Shown: piece by piece, positions 16,008-24,617 of the stretch
Numbering within the stretch: position 1 is the stretch's first letter
Layout: each line of letters starts with the position of its first letter
NCBI GenBank assembly: GCA_003009795.1
Contig: PXPE01000001.1
Span: forward strand, 186,001 to 250,000
Reading direction: 5' to 3'
Origin: Nanohaloarchaea archaeon SW_7_43_1
GTDB taxonomy: Archaea > Nanohalarchaeota > Nanosalinia > Nanosalinales > Nanosalinaceae
DNA: 64,000 nt
The notes under the pieces: model-generated
The model's input: only the letters and a program-made list of their open reading frames with translations
Databases searched by the model: none
What the model was told of the DNA's origin: nothing
Translations under genes and position numbers: made by a program

Positions 16008-17111
16008 ATGGCAGCTACTGATTATATCATGGGCACGCTGTTTGCCGCAGTAGTAGCTTTTCTCATATTTTTGAGTTTCAGCCGTGGTCTTTCACCAGTT
16101 ATAGTTGGTACGGGAATACTGGTTTCTCTGGTTCTTTGGTATCTTGTAAACGGATCCGATGTAGGATCTCCTAGTACTTCAACATCTTCTGTCGATAATA
16201 GAGCGCCTTCAACTTCTTCTCAAGGCAGTGGTCCAAACTTGGATGGTCCTGACTTAGGTAACGGGAACGGAGGAAGTAACAATAGTGGAGGAAATAATAG
16301 CGGAGGAAGTAACAGTGGAGGTGGCAACAGCGGAGGAGCCGGTAATGGACCTATGGTTCAGCTGAAAGTTCCCAGGGGAACTAAACCTCCTGTGAACGCC
16401 GGCAATATAGACTTAGAGGTCAAATGCCAGGCCTCAGGTTCAGGTCTGGAAGCTCTAACTCTAGAGATACCTGATTTTGGCGAGCAAATAGGTGAGAATC
16501 TCAATGGAGTTCCAAATACTGTAGAAGATATTTCATTAGCTCGTATAATCGGGAATGTAGAACTAGGTGCTGGTGAAACTGAGATAAGAGCTATTTTATT
16601 CGATCAGAACAGAAACGAGGCCCGTGACGCAGAGGTACTGAAGATAAGTAATAAAAACAGCGGAGGACAAAGCAATAATATGCCAGACTTTGATGAACTT
16701 GAAAAGGATTTAGCTGCTCTTGACGAAAATGATCTTCCAAAAGCTATCAACGCTCTAAAGAATCACCATGAACACCTAAAAGCGGAGGAAGAACTAAGCG
16801 ACAGATTATTTAATGATGCGAAGGATTTCTTGGAGCATATTCATGCAGTCAGGCAGGATTTAATCGATCTAGAAAATAACAATCTCACCCAGAAACAGTC
16901 GAGGCAGGAGCTCCAAGATTTACATGATCATCTTGAAGACGCTTTGAGAGACTTAAGAGACTTTGAAGAGCTAGTAGAGAGTGAGAAGGCCAAAGTAAAT
17001 GAGGATAGCCAGCTATTAGCCAAGCTTGAGAATGCAGAGGATGCTATTGAGCCTAAAATGAATTATCTTCAGAATCACCAAAGAGATCTGAAGCAAGCGA
17101 TAGGAACCTAA
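16008..17111 (+). CDS. Membrane-anchored protein with Gly/Asn/Ser linker and helical C-terminus
   Basis: The 367-residue product has two N-terminal membrane helices (about residues 8-27 and 31-48). A low-complexity linker follows at about 52-115, dominated by S, N and G with several N-N-S-G-G units. A beta-type domain of about 100 residues comes next, with an Ig-like strand pattern (I-D-L-E-V-K-C-Q-A-S-G). The last ~145 residues form a His- and Glu-rich helical bundle. No family is recognised. It opens a co-oriented series of membrane/coiled-coil genes ending at 20990. The topology suggests a membrane stator or scaffold, which is inference. Confidence 0.65.
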   Translation: MAATDYIMGTLFAAVVAFLIFLSFSRGLSPVIVGTGILVSLVLWYLVNGSDVGSPSTSTSSVDNRAPSTSSQGSGPNLDGPDLGNGNGGSNNSGGNNSGGSNSGGGNSGGAGNGPMVQLKVPRGTKPPVNAGNIDLEVKCQASGSGLEALTLEIPDFGEQIGENLNGVPNTVEDISLARIIGNVELGAGETEIRAILFDQNRNEARDAEVLKISNKNSGGQSNNMPDFDELEKDLAALDENDLPKAINALKNHHEHLKAEEELSDRLFNDAKDFLEHIHAVRQDLIDLENNNLTQKQSRQELQDLHDHLEDALRDLRDFEELVESEKAKVNEDSQLLAKLENAEDAIEPKMNYLQNHQRDLKQAIGT

Positions 17112-17153
17112 TCTTTGACAACCTTTTTGAAGAGGTTAGATCAATAGTCAACT

Positions 17154-17426
17154 ATGCAAGATCCGTGGAAGTTTCTTGGTTTTCCGGCTGCAGCTGTCGG
17201 AGGATATCTGATTGCCTCGACACAAGTGGCAGTATTTCTAAAGGATTCTGTGGGTCTGAGCCAGTTTTTCTCTGAACTAGCTATAGTGGCGGTTACGGGG
17301 TTTATTGCCGGTTTTCTAGTGGATGAGGTAATACCGACGTATATTGAGCACGTTCGAGGCGGAGGTGCCGGACCTGGAGGGGATCTAGGTGGTGGAGGTA
17401 TGGATGATGATTTCGACTTCGACTAA
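17154..17426 (+). CDS. Small two-TM protein with Gly-rich acidic tail
   Basis: The 90-residue protein has two hydrophobic helices (about residues 8-28 and 37-58), then a tail G-G-G-A-G-P-G-G-D-L-G-G-G-G ending in D-D-D-F-D-F-D. The tail resembles those of small components docking on larger machines, but no family is recognised. Its 3' end overlaps the next gene by 23 bases, which argues for coupled translation. It belongs to the 16-21 kb membrane gene series. Confidence 0.6.
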   Translation: MQDPWKFLGFPAAAVGGYLIASTQVAVFLKDSVGLSQFFSELAIVAVTGFIAGFLVDEVIPTYIEHVRGGGAGPGGDLGGGGMDDDFDFD

Positions 17427-17853
17427 ACTCTTTCCACTGGCAGTAATAGTTCTGTTATTTTCAGGACTGGCTTTCAGTTCTCACTACTACGATCATCAGC
17501 GAAGCAGTTACAGTATTACAGGTGATACAGGTTTTTCTGTCCCGCAGTATGATTCACAAGCAGAACTGGCTACAGAGTTAATCGCTCCTTTCCTGTTTCT
17601 CGTTATATTACTGAAGTTTGGCCTGGAGATGGTTCTATCAAACGTTCTAGATTCAAACAATGCTCCGATACCGGGAGAGAAGCCGGATGTTTCCCGTGAA
17701 TCAACTTTGATGGCATTGACAATAACAGGTATGTTGATACCCACACCTTTCTGGGACTACATGAGGCTGGCGGCGAGCAGTATAGGACTGATTGCCACAG
17801 GTGCCGTGATACTGGCGATCCTGTTCGTAATTTACTCATTCATACAAGGCTGA
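17404..17853 (+). CDS. Membrane protein with about four TM segments
   Basis: Start taken at the ATG-ATG at 17404, inside the end of the preceding gene; an upstream ATG at 17389 is less likely. The ~149-residue product begins with a signal-anchor-like helix, then a short extracytoplasmic loop with two Tyr-Asp-His-type residues. Three more hydrophobic segments follow (about residues 60-80, 105-122 and 128-147). No conserved domain is recognised. Overlap and orientation tie it to the adjoining membrane genes. Confidence 0.6.
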   Translation: MMISTSTKLFPLAVIVLLFSGLAFSSHYYDHQRSSYSITGDTGFSVPQYDSQAELATELIAPFLFLVILLKFGLEMVLSNVLDSNNAPIPGEKPDVSRESTLMALTITGMLIPTPFWDYMRLAASSIGLIATGAVILAILFVIYSFIQG

Positions 17854-17891
17854 ACTGAAAGCCTTAAAATAATCGGAGCGAATAATTACTT

Positions 17892-19409
17892 GTGAAAAGT
17901 AAAAAACTGAAAGCAGTTCATATTTCAGCAACCTTTACTTTATTTCTAACCAAGGTCTCGGCACAGATAATCGATTCTTCGGGACGTCCTGAGGATCAGT
18001 TGCTGGAAGTCTTCAACCAAATACTTCTCACGTTTGAAGCTCAAAGCATCTCCGAGGTATTCCTATTCTTCATTCTTCCTTTGTTCGGTTTTTACTTCAT
18101 CAATAAGAATATATTCGAGATTGCATTCGAGAACTTCCATGAGAGAATAGATAGGCATGAGTGGCACAATACAGATGATGAATTACCTACCGGTGTGAAA
18201 GGACTTGCGTTTGTTGTGGCTTTCATGGTTGTCCAGATAACGGGAGCAGTTGGAACATGGATACTTGTCTCTACTGCAGCTCTTGCCTTTGGCGCATGGG
18301 TTCTCAGCTACATGGATCTTTTGAACTTAGATGATCTAGGTGGTGAAGGAGGAAATGAAACCGTCGCAGAAGACGTTATAAGAGATGCTGTTGGTGAAGG
18401 TGAAGATGCGATAGAAGATACTGAGGAAGATGAGGATGAGGAAGATGTCCCGTCCGCAGAAAATGATTTTGAACATGCTTTATCCGCCTTTGAGGGTGCA
18501 GAGGAAGATCTTATCCAGTTACTTGAATATGATGAACATGAACTGCTGAGCGTTGTTCAAAGAGCGAATGATGCAGTTGATGATACAGCTCTAGAAAGAG
18601 ATAAACTATCGAATTTTGAGGATAGAATGGAGAACTTCCAGCAGAAACTGATCAATCTCTCCCAATCAGTCAATGATGATGCTGATGGCAGATCGCTTGG
18701 TGGCTCAGACTTTCAAGACAGTTGGCAGAATCAGGACTTGGATGAAATAATGTCGATGACCGATCAAATAATCGGTCACATAGTGAATCTGAGAAAGCTG
18801 GATGTAAAGAACAATGAAGATGTACGAGACGAGTTAGACGATCTAATCAGAGAAACCAAAAGAATAAACCGGCTCTCAAAATTCCTTAACCGACTTGACC
18901 ATGACCTGTCCCGGTTAAGCAAAGACGAACAGAGACTTGAACAGATAGTGGAACAAGGTAAAGAACAGGGAGTTCTTGATGATAACTTTGTGGAGAGACT
19001 GATGGGAGATAAGAGAAAAATGAGTGACTTGGCTTCCAATCTTGAACACCTTGAAGATGAACTTGATACTGTTATGCCGACTCTCAAAAAATTGATAGAT
19101 AATCTAGAAGAACACGTAACCATAGAAGAGGATGTACTGGAAGACTTAATCGAAGGAGGAAGTAATGTTGTTGGCATAGAATATCTAATTAATTCAACTG
19201 AAACATTAGCGGAGAGGGTTAATGAAAAATACTCGGATGTCAGCAAGTTCAGTTACAAACATAACCTGATATATTCACATAAGAAACTGAAAGAAGGTAG
19301 AACAGAGTTAGTACATATGAAAGACAGCATAGAGTCCGGAGAATCCGAATATGTCAGCAGAAGGCTTGGACAGTTAAAGCAGGAATACAGCGAGATAACC
19401 AATGATTAG
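17892..19409 (+). CDS. Membrane protein with long cytosolic coiled-coil/helical domain
   Basis: The 505-residue protein starts at GTG. It has an N-terminal hydrophobic segment with a signal-like A-Q end (K-V-S-A-Q), then two or three membrane helices between about residues 50 and 145. The following ~350 residues are highly acidic and helical, with an E-D-E-D-E-E-D linker and heptad stretches such as L-S-R-L-S-K-D-E-Q-R-L-E-Q-I-V. The helical part resembles in style the C-terminus of the gene at 16008. No family is recognised. It could be a membrane-tethered cytosolic scaffold for the neighbouring secretion motor; this is inference from topology and position. Confidence 0.65.
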   Translation: MKSKKLKAVHISATFTLFLTKVSAQIIDSSGRPEDQLLEVFNQILLTFEAQSISEVFLFFILPLFGFYFINKNIFEIAFENFHERIDRHEWHNTDDELPTGVKGLAFVVAFMVVQITGAVGTWILVSTAALAFGAWVLSYMDLLNLDDLGGEGGNETVAEDVIRDAVGEGEDAIEDTEEDEDEEDVPSAENDFEHALSAFEGAEEDLIQLLEYDEHELLSVVQRANDAVDDTALERDKLSNFEDRMENFQQKLINLSQSVNDDADGRSLGGSDFQDSWQNQDLDEIMSMTDQIIGHIVNLRKLDVKNNEDVRDELDDLIRETKRINRLSKFLNRLDHDLSRLSKDEQRLEQIVEQGKEQGVLDDNFVERLMGDKRKMSDLASNLEHLEDELDTVMPTLKKLIDNLEEHVTIEEDVLEDLIEGGSNVVGIEYLINSTETLAERVNEKYSDVSKFSYKHNLIYSHKKLKEGRTELVHMKDSIESGESEYVSRRLGQLKQEYSEITND

Positions 19410-19468
19410 TCGACAGATAAACCTATATAAAACCGGAACGGATAATATTGACTATACAGTGAGCAAAC

Positions 19469-19612
19469 ATGGCATGTGAAGGACCTATACTACAATGTGT
19501 AATGAACAATCCGACAGTAGCGGGAATAGGAGTCGCAGCAGGATTCATACTTGCAAAAGCCATGGACATGAGAAAACGCCGTAACCAAGGATTTGGCGGA
19601 GGAGGTTTTTGA
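19469..19612 (+). CDS. Small 47-aa membrane protein
   Basis: An ATG at 19469 opens a 47-residue frame: a short N-terminal part with two Cys (C-E-G-P and Q-C-V), one Ala/Gly/Ile-rich hydrophobic helix, then a basic segment M-R-K-R-R and a Gly-rich end. A TATAAAA-like box (19430-19437) lies about 32 bases upstream. Its own 3' end supplies the GGAGG ribosome site for the next gene, 2 bases away, which supports a real operon member. The family is not recognised. Confidence 0.6.
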   Translation: MACEGPILQCVMNNPTVAGIGVAAGFILAKAMDMRKRRNQGFGGGGF

Positions 19613-19613
19613 A

Positions 19614-19871
19614 ATGAGTGATAAAAGATTCCATGAATACGTTTACAGTGTAGAAAACTGGCTTGATGAACTTGTAATCGCATTTCTATCTTTCGGAGTA
19701 ATAATAGTTCTAGTCGATCTGCTATTGTTCCAAAGCCGAAACTATTCATTTATGACACTGGGAGATGCAATATTTCCATGGATCACGATGATAGCCCTGA
19801 TGATAATTGGAAGAGAGCTTTGGCTTCTTAACAGAAATGTGAGAGAACACCTAGAGAGGACGGGTGAATAA
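19614..19871 (+). CDS. Small two-TM protein
   Basis: The ATG at 19614 is preceded by GGCGGAGGAGG, a strong ribosome site, so it is preferred over the in-frame TTG at 19593. The 85-residue product has a charged N-terminus, two hydrophobic helices (about residues 19-39 and 49-69), and a charged C-terminal helix. No conserved family is recognised. It is followed after 4 bases by the first of two polytopic paralogs. Confidence 0.6.
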   Translation: MSDKRFHEYVYSVENWLDELVIAFLSFGVIIVLVDLLLFQSRNYSFMTLGDAIFPWITMIALMIIGRELWLLNRNVREHLERTGE

Positions 19872-19875
19872 TTAA

Positions 19876-20469
19876 GTGGCAGTAGCCGGTTTCAATCAGC
19901 TTCTGGAAACAATGGCCCAGATAGACGCTTTTACGGGACTACTTCCGTTTGTACTGACCTATGTTGTTTTATATGCCGCTCTAAAGGACGTACCTGTTAT
20001 TAAGGACAATGATAAATTCCCTCCTTTGATCGCAGTTATTGGAGCGTTTTTCGTTGCAAGATTTATAGTTGTCAATCCTTTCTACCAAGACTTCTTTGTG
20101 ACCTTTTTCGGCAAGCTGGTGGTAGGATTAATAGGTTTCATAGGTCTACTGATTTTGCTAGCCTTCACAGGATTTAACGTAGAAAAAAGCAATGCGCCGA
20201 TATTAATGGTCTTGATGATAGCTATTGCGGGCGCTGCTTTCACGTCTGCCGGAGGATTCGGACCTCCTTGGAACCTTTCCGTGCTTTCGAGTGCTGAATT
20301 ATCCTCATTGATAGGTTTCACACTCGACTCAGGTCTTATATGGATCCTGGTGGTAGGTGGAGCCTTATTCTGGGTTTCAGGCGACGAGAACAATGAGGAT
20401 GGCCCATCAGGCATGGATTTCATGAAATGGATGTTGGGAGAAAGCGGCGAGGATCCTGAAGGAGGGTAA
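19876..20469 (+). CDS. Polytopic membrane protein, paralog 1
   Basis: A GTG start gives 197 residues with five or six membrane helices and an acidic C-terminal tail. The N-terminus reads L-L-E-T-M-A-Q-I-D-A-F, followed by L-P-F-V-L-T-Y-V-V-L-Y-A-A-L. The next gene shares this pattern (E-T-M-M-Q-V-D-V-F ... Y-G-A-L) and the same helix spacing, so the two are diverged duplicates. No transporter or channel signature is seen. Similar small polytopic proteins sit near type IV filament genes in other DPANN genomes as far as I recall; that is not checked here. Confidence 0.65.
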   Translation: MAVAGFNQLLETMAQIDAFTGLLPFVLTYVVLYAALKDVPVIKDNDKFPPLIAVIGAFFVARFIVVNPFYQDFFVTFFGKLVVGLIGFIGLLILLAFTGFNVEKSNAPILMVLMIAIAGAAFTSAGGFGPPWNLSVLSSAELSSLIGFTLDSGLIWILVVGGALFWVSGDENNEDGPSGMDFMKWMLGESGEDPEGG

Positions 20470-20471
20470 AA

Positions 20472-20990
20472 ATGGGAGTCTTCGAAGTAATTATCGAGAC
20501 CATGATGCAGGTTGATGTATTCCAGTTATTCTTTCCCTGGTTACTGGTTTTAGCTGTTACATATGGAGCATTAGATAAGTATAACTGGTTTGAGGAAGAT
20601 ACTATTAATGCAGCTGTTGCTATGTCTGTAGCCTTTATTGCGATCGGAGGCCTATATCTTTTCGTGCCTGCAGGATTGTTCCCTCATTTCGCAGCCGCGA
20701 TAGCTTTTGGGGCTTTCGGTATAATAGGGTTAATGGTTCTCATGGCGATAGCCGGTGTTGACCTAAACGAACTTGATAGGGAAAGCTCCATCGCCAAACT
20801 TGCTTTTGGAGGAGGAGTTCTTTCCTTCGTCGCTATCCTATTGATGTATTTTGAACTTCCAATTTCCCTTGCAGATCTTTTACAGGGACAGTCTTTTGAT
20901 GAGGTTGTGATGCCGATTTTGACAATGTTATTCTTGCTTGGGATTGTAGGTGTAATAACTAAATCGGGAGAAGAAAGTGATGAAGGTTAA
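20472..20990 (+). CDS. Polytopic membrane protein, paralog 2
   Basis: This 172-residue protein starts 2 bases after its paralog. It has five or six membrane helices and an acidic end. The N-terminal amphipathic segment (V-F-E-V-I-I-E-T-M-M-Q-V-D-V-F) and the following helix align with the upstream protein. It ends the co-oriented membrane series and converges on the minus-strand coiled-coil gene with only a 1-base gap. A heteromeric membrane complex of the two paralogs is a reasonable guess. Confidence 0.65.
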   Translation: MGVFEVIIETMMQVDVFQLFFPWLLVLAVTYGALDKYNWFEEDTINAAVAMSVAFIAIGGLYLFVPAGLFPHFAAAIAFGAFGIIGLMVLMAIAGVDLNELDRESSIAKLAFGGGVLSFVAILLMYFELPISLADLLQGQSFDEVVMPILTMLFLLGIVGVITKSGEESDEG

Positions 20991-20991
20991 G

Positions 20992-21837
20992 TTACCAGTC
21001 TTCCATATCAATGTCTTCAATATCGTCCTGATCGACATCCGAACTTGTCTCTATTCCTCTTTCCTGTTTTATTTCCTGTACTAGGGAGGTCAGGTCCCGG
21101 ACATTGTCCACAAGTGATGGTAGAACCTGTTGGAAAGCCTTTTCAAGTCCTCCGATTCTTGACTGGTATTCTTCTATATCGCCTTCGATATCATCCATTT
21201 TTTGAATTACCTGTTTGTCGTCTTCGTCATCCCTTACTTCAAGATCGTGTATTCGTTGTTCGAAGTCTTCTGCTCTTTCCTTAAGTGCATCCATCTCTGA
21301 GTATACATTTTCAAATTCGTTTTCAACTCTTTCAAAGTTCTCTGCTACAATTGTTTCAATTAGTTCTTCAACATTTCCGGAGTTGTTGCCTGAGAGATTG
21401 GTTTTTGGTGGAGGGTTGGCTGCAGGAGGGTTTTGAGCTTGTGTTGTCTGATTCATTTCTGGATTCTCGGAGTTAATCTGGTTGTTTTCCGGTCCCTGTG
21501 TCTGATTATTGAGTTCGTCGTTCGGGCCCATGCTTTGATTGTTTTCTTGGTAAGGTGTCATCGGTTGTGGTCCTTCTTGTTCTGCTGTGGCAGATGTTTT
21601 CACTGCCTGGTTTATAGCTCCTTGAATCTCATCTCTGGAGTACTGTCCCTGTAGTTCCTGTCTTACTTCTTCCTCTGAATATCCTTGTTCGAAAAGGTTT
21701 TCGACCGTTCTCTGTATCCCTGAGGAGCTAAAATCTTGGAAATCGTTTTCCTGGTTCATACCTGGTTCTTGTTCCTGTTTAACGTTTTCACTATCATCAT
21801 CATTACCTCTTAGTCTCCCGAATAACTGGAATTTCAC
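20992..21837 (-). CDS. Acidic coiled-coil protein with UBA-like N-terminal helices
   Basis: The 281-residue soluble protein starts with a short basic stretch. A predicted three-helix segment at about 40-80 follows (V-E-N-L-F-E-Q-G-Y-S-E-E-E-V-R-Q-E-L-Q), resembling small UBA-like helical modules. Then comes an Asn/Gln/Pro-rich linker (about 85-150) and a coiled coil (about 155-260) beginning E-L-I-E-T-I-V-A-E-N-F. The end is acidic. It is likely co-transcribed with the next upstream coiled-coil gene (3-base gap). Its position beside the secretion ATPase suggests a cytosolic adaptor, by analogy with coiled-coil ArlC/D/E of archaella; this is unproven. Confidence 0.6.
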   Translation of the reverse strand: MKFQLFGRLRGNDDDSENVKQEQEPGMNQENDFQDFSSSGIQRTVENLFEQGYSEEEVRQELQGQYSRDEIQGAINQAVKTSATAEQEGPQPMTPYQENNQSMGPNDELNNQTQGPENNQINSENPEMNQTTQAQNPPAANPPPKTNLSGNNSGNVEELIETIVAENFERVENEFENVYSEMDALKERAEDFEQRIHDLEVRDDEDDKQVIQKMDDIEGDIEEYQSRIGGLEKAFQQVLPSLVDNVRDLTSLVQEIKQERGIETSSDVDQDDIEDIDMEDW

Positions 21838-21840
21838 GTT

Positions 21841-22359
21841 TTACCATTCCTCATTACTGTTTTGTGAGCCTTTTTTATTATTTGATTGGGTTTTCCGGTG
21901 TTTATCCATTTTCTTCTGTATTACTCTTTCAATCTTCTTTTCCGGTACCCCGTTTTCCTCCTGGATCATTTCTTTCACCTCTTTTTTTGTGGCAAAAGAA
22001 GACTGTATAGGGTTCATTAGATCCATGTAGTTTTCTATTTCATCTATTTGCTGTTCGGTCACGTATTTCTTTTTTTCACGGTTAAGTGCCTTGATATCTA
22101 CCTCCATGTTTGCTACTCTGTCCCTGACCTTCTCTAAATCTTCTTCAAGATCCTGCATATCTTCTTGGAGAGCATTAGTCTTGTCTAGAAGTGAGTCATC
22201 GAGAGTGTTGACTCTTGCTGTAAGGTTTCTTACCTTCTCCTCCAGGTCTCTAATCCTTCTGTTGAAGTCATTGACCCGGTTTACGATACGGTTTAACAGA
22301 TCTTGCTGTGGCACATCTTTTATTGTAGCAAACCTTGAATAATAATGCTGGGATGACAT
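21841..22359 (-). CDS. Coiled-coil protein divergent from the secretion ATPase
   Basis: From the ATG at 22359 the product is about 172 residues: a short N-terminus, a long heptad coiled coil (V-R-N-L-T-A-R-V-N-T-L-D-D and onward), and a basic C-terminal third ending N-S-N-E-E-W. Starts are uncertain; a GTG at 22316 would avoid overlap with the divergent ATPase gene. It is followed after 3 bases by the other coiled-coil gene. No domain is recognised. Location and type suggest a partner of the ATPase or platform. Confidence 0.55.
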   Translation of the reverse strand: MSSQHYYSRFATIKDVPQQDLLNRIVNRVNDFNRRIRDLEEKVRNLTARVNTLDDSLLDKTNALQEDMQDLEEDLEKVRDRVANMEVDIKALNREKKKYVTEQQIDEIENYMDLMNPIQSSFATKKEVKEMIQEENGVPEKKIERVIQKKMDKHRKTQSNNKKGSQNSNEEW

Positions 22360-24614
22360 TACAGGACAAAGACGTTTTTGACTACGAGTACGATGATGAG
22401 AGCGGTACAATCGAGGTGAATATGCTTGGATCGATTTACGGGGCTTCTATAGAAGATTATCCTGAGGTAATGTCCCGAGTCATCAATATTTTACAGGAGG
22501 TACCTGATGCATCTTCGGTAGTGCTCTCTGAGTCCCGTGATTATGAATACGATGATGACCAGGTAAGAATGTTGAAGGAAGTCTCGGATGCTATAAGAGA
22601 TATTTCATCACAAGGATATCTTTCAGAGAGTATCAGAACAGATAAATGTGAGAGCCTTTATCAGGATCATCTACCTGAAGTCCAGAGAATAGTTATCGAT
22701 CAGTTAAGGAAAGATCCTGTCGGAGGCTATGTTGAACTGAAAAGAAAGGAGAGGCACCTCAAACAGGAGATGAACGAGTCGTACCCACAGAAAAAACGGT
22801 GCCTGAAATACTTTATACAGGATGTAGTTAATCCCGTTAAGAAGAGACTGGAAAACTGTGAGATGATTGATCAGGCCCGAAGCGATGAGTTCATAACAGG
22901 GCACCATGTCGGTGATAGAGAGGTTTATAGGGAGTTTTTCCATCCGTTGGTACGTCCTAACTTCATGCTTACAAAGTTTATGTCACTTCCCCCGGAAAGA
23001 GGGGAGGAAATCGATCGGTATGAATCAAGAAACGATGTAGAGGTCTCGGTCTACGATGTTCCTGACCAGGTTCAACCGGTCTATCATGTAAACCCACCGG
23101 AGTTCAATCTTTCCGAGGAAAAATACAGATTACTTGATGCAGCGAGAAGATTCCTGGCCTCCCACCAGCCAGAGTCAGGGGAATTCGCCCGGCCGGATAG
23201 AATGAGGCAGGTATTCCAAAACATTGGGAGAGATATGATACGGGATATCGCCCAGCAGATGGATATACAGCTTCCCAGAGAGGAATCAGAACAATTGACT
23301 TCAATACTTAACCGTTATACCTCCGGACTTGGAGTCCTGGAGTTACTTCTATCTGATCCAAAGATCCAGGACGTGTTTATCAACTCACCGATCGGAAACG
23401 CACCTATCTACATCAAACATGAAGAATACGAAGAGTGTGAGACCAATCTAATCCCGACAAAAGAGGAGGCAGAGTCATGGGCCACACGTTTCAGAATCAA
23501 ATCAGGTAGACCGTTGGATGAGGCAAACCCGGTTCTTGATACAGACACAGAGGTTCCAGGCGGAAGAGCCCGAGTAGCAATAATACAGGAGAATCTGTCG
23601 CCGGAAGGACTCGCATTCGCCTTTAGACGGCACAGATCACGGGCCTGGACATTACCATTGTTCATAAAACGTGATTTCATTAATCCGCTCGGTGCCGGCC
23701 TTTTATCGTTCATAGTAGACGGTTCAAGAAGCGTTATCTTTAGCGGTACGAGAGGAGCTGGAAAGACGTCCTTACTGTCGGCTTCTATGCTTGAGATACT
23801 GAAAAAAGAAAGGATAGTGACTGTAGAGGACACACGGGAGATTCCGATCCGTCAGATGAAGGATCTAGGATTTAATATTGAGTCTATGAAGTCAAGATCA
23901 GTGATTACTCAGGTAGAGAATGAATTACCGGCTGAAGAAGCGATCAGGACATCTCTGCGCCTAGGAGACTCAGCTCTTATTATTGGAGAGGTCAGGTCTG
24001 ATGAGGCCAAGACTTTGTATGAGGCTATGCGTGTTGGCGCTGTCGCTAACTTTGTCGGTGGAACCATCCACGGTGAATCAGCTTACTCCGTATTTGACAG
24101 GGTTGTAAATGATTTGAATGTTCCGAAGACTTCTTTCAAGGCTACTGATATCATTGTCTCGGTTAACAAGATCAAAAGCCCTGATGGTCTAGAGACTTAC
24201 AGACGGGTAACAGCTATTACAGAGGTTAGAAAGGACTGGACTGATGATCCGATGGAAGAAGATGCCTTCGTCGATCTTATGCGGTATGATTCCAATGAGG
24301 ATAAACTAGTTCCAACTGACACATTGAAGAACGGGGAATCGGAGATACTGAATAGGATTGCAGAGAATATTAGGGAATGGAAGAATAACTGGGAAGCCGT
24401 ATGGGGCAATATCAAACTGAGAGAAAGAATGAAGAAAGAAATTGTCGATAAAGCAAAAGAAACAGGTAATGATGAGTTACTCGAAGCCGAGTTTGTTGTG
24501 AAGGCAAATCAGAAATACCACATACTTGCACAAAGAGTGAGTGAAGAGTATGGGAAACAGGATCCGGAAAGAATATTCGCTCGATGGCAGGAATGGCTTG
24601 AGCAACAGGTGTAG
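22335..24614 (+). CDS. Type II/IV secretion ATPase, GspE/VirB11 (archaeal pilus motor) family
   Basis: Hexameric cytosolic motor that powers assembly of type IV filaments or related secretion. The 759-residue protein has a divergent ~270-residue N-terminal part, then the conserved N2/core: D-P-K-I-Q-D-V-F-I-N-S-P near 340, F-R-I-K-S-G-R-P near 390, Walker A at about 470-480 (S-G-T-R-G-A-G-K-T-S), Asp/Walker B box A-L-I-I-G-E-V-R-S-D-E-A near 545, and His box G-G-T-I-H-G-E-S near 578. A further helical C-terminus of ~130 residues follows. It starts at 22335, or at the ATG at 22353, and is followed 3 bases later by the platform gene. No archaellum ArlH partner is nearby, so a pilus or secretion role is preferred over a swimming motor. 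Confidence 0.9.
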   Translation: MNNNAGMTLQDKDVFDYEYDDESGTIEVNMLGSIYGASIEDYPEVMSRVINILQEVPDASSVVLSESRDYEYDDDQVRMLKEVSDAIRDISSQGYLSESIRTDKCESLYQDHLPEVQRIVIDQLRKDPVGGYVELKRKERHLKQEMNESYPQKKRCLKYFIQDVVNPVKKRLENCEMIDQARSDEFITGHHVGDREVYREFFHPLVRPNFMLTKFMSLPPERGEEIDRYESRNDVEVSVYDVPDQVQPVYHVNPPEFNLSEEKYRLLDAARRFLASHQPESGEFARPDRMRQVFQNIGRDMIRDIAQQMDIQLPREESEQLTSILNRYTSGLGVLELLLSDPKIQDVFINSPIGNAPIYIKHEEYEECETNLIPTKEEAESWATRFRIKSGRPLDEANPVLDTDTEVPGGRARVAIIQENLSPEGLAFAFRRHRSRAWTLPLFIKRDFINPLGAGLLSFIVDGSRSVIFSGTRGAGKTSLLSASMLEILKKERIVTVEDTREIPIRQMKDLGFNIESMKSRSVITQVENELPAEEAIRTSLRLGDSALIIGEVRSDEAKTLYEAMRVGAVANFVGGTIHGESAYSVFDRVVNDLNVPKTSFKATDIIVSVNKIKSPDGLETYRRVTAITEVRKDWTDDPMEEDAFVDLMRYDSNEDKLVPTDTLKNGESEILNRIAENIREWKNNWEAVWGNIKLRERMKKEIVDKAKETGNDELLEAEFVVKANQKYHILAQRVSEEYGKQDPERIFARWQEWLEQQV

Positions 24615-24617
24615 AAA

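Noticed and set aside
16240-16345. CRISPR or DNA repeat array at the Gly/Asn-rich stretch
   Set aside because: The repetition is in-frame codons for a low-complexity linker with irregular spacing; no spacers.
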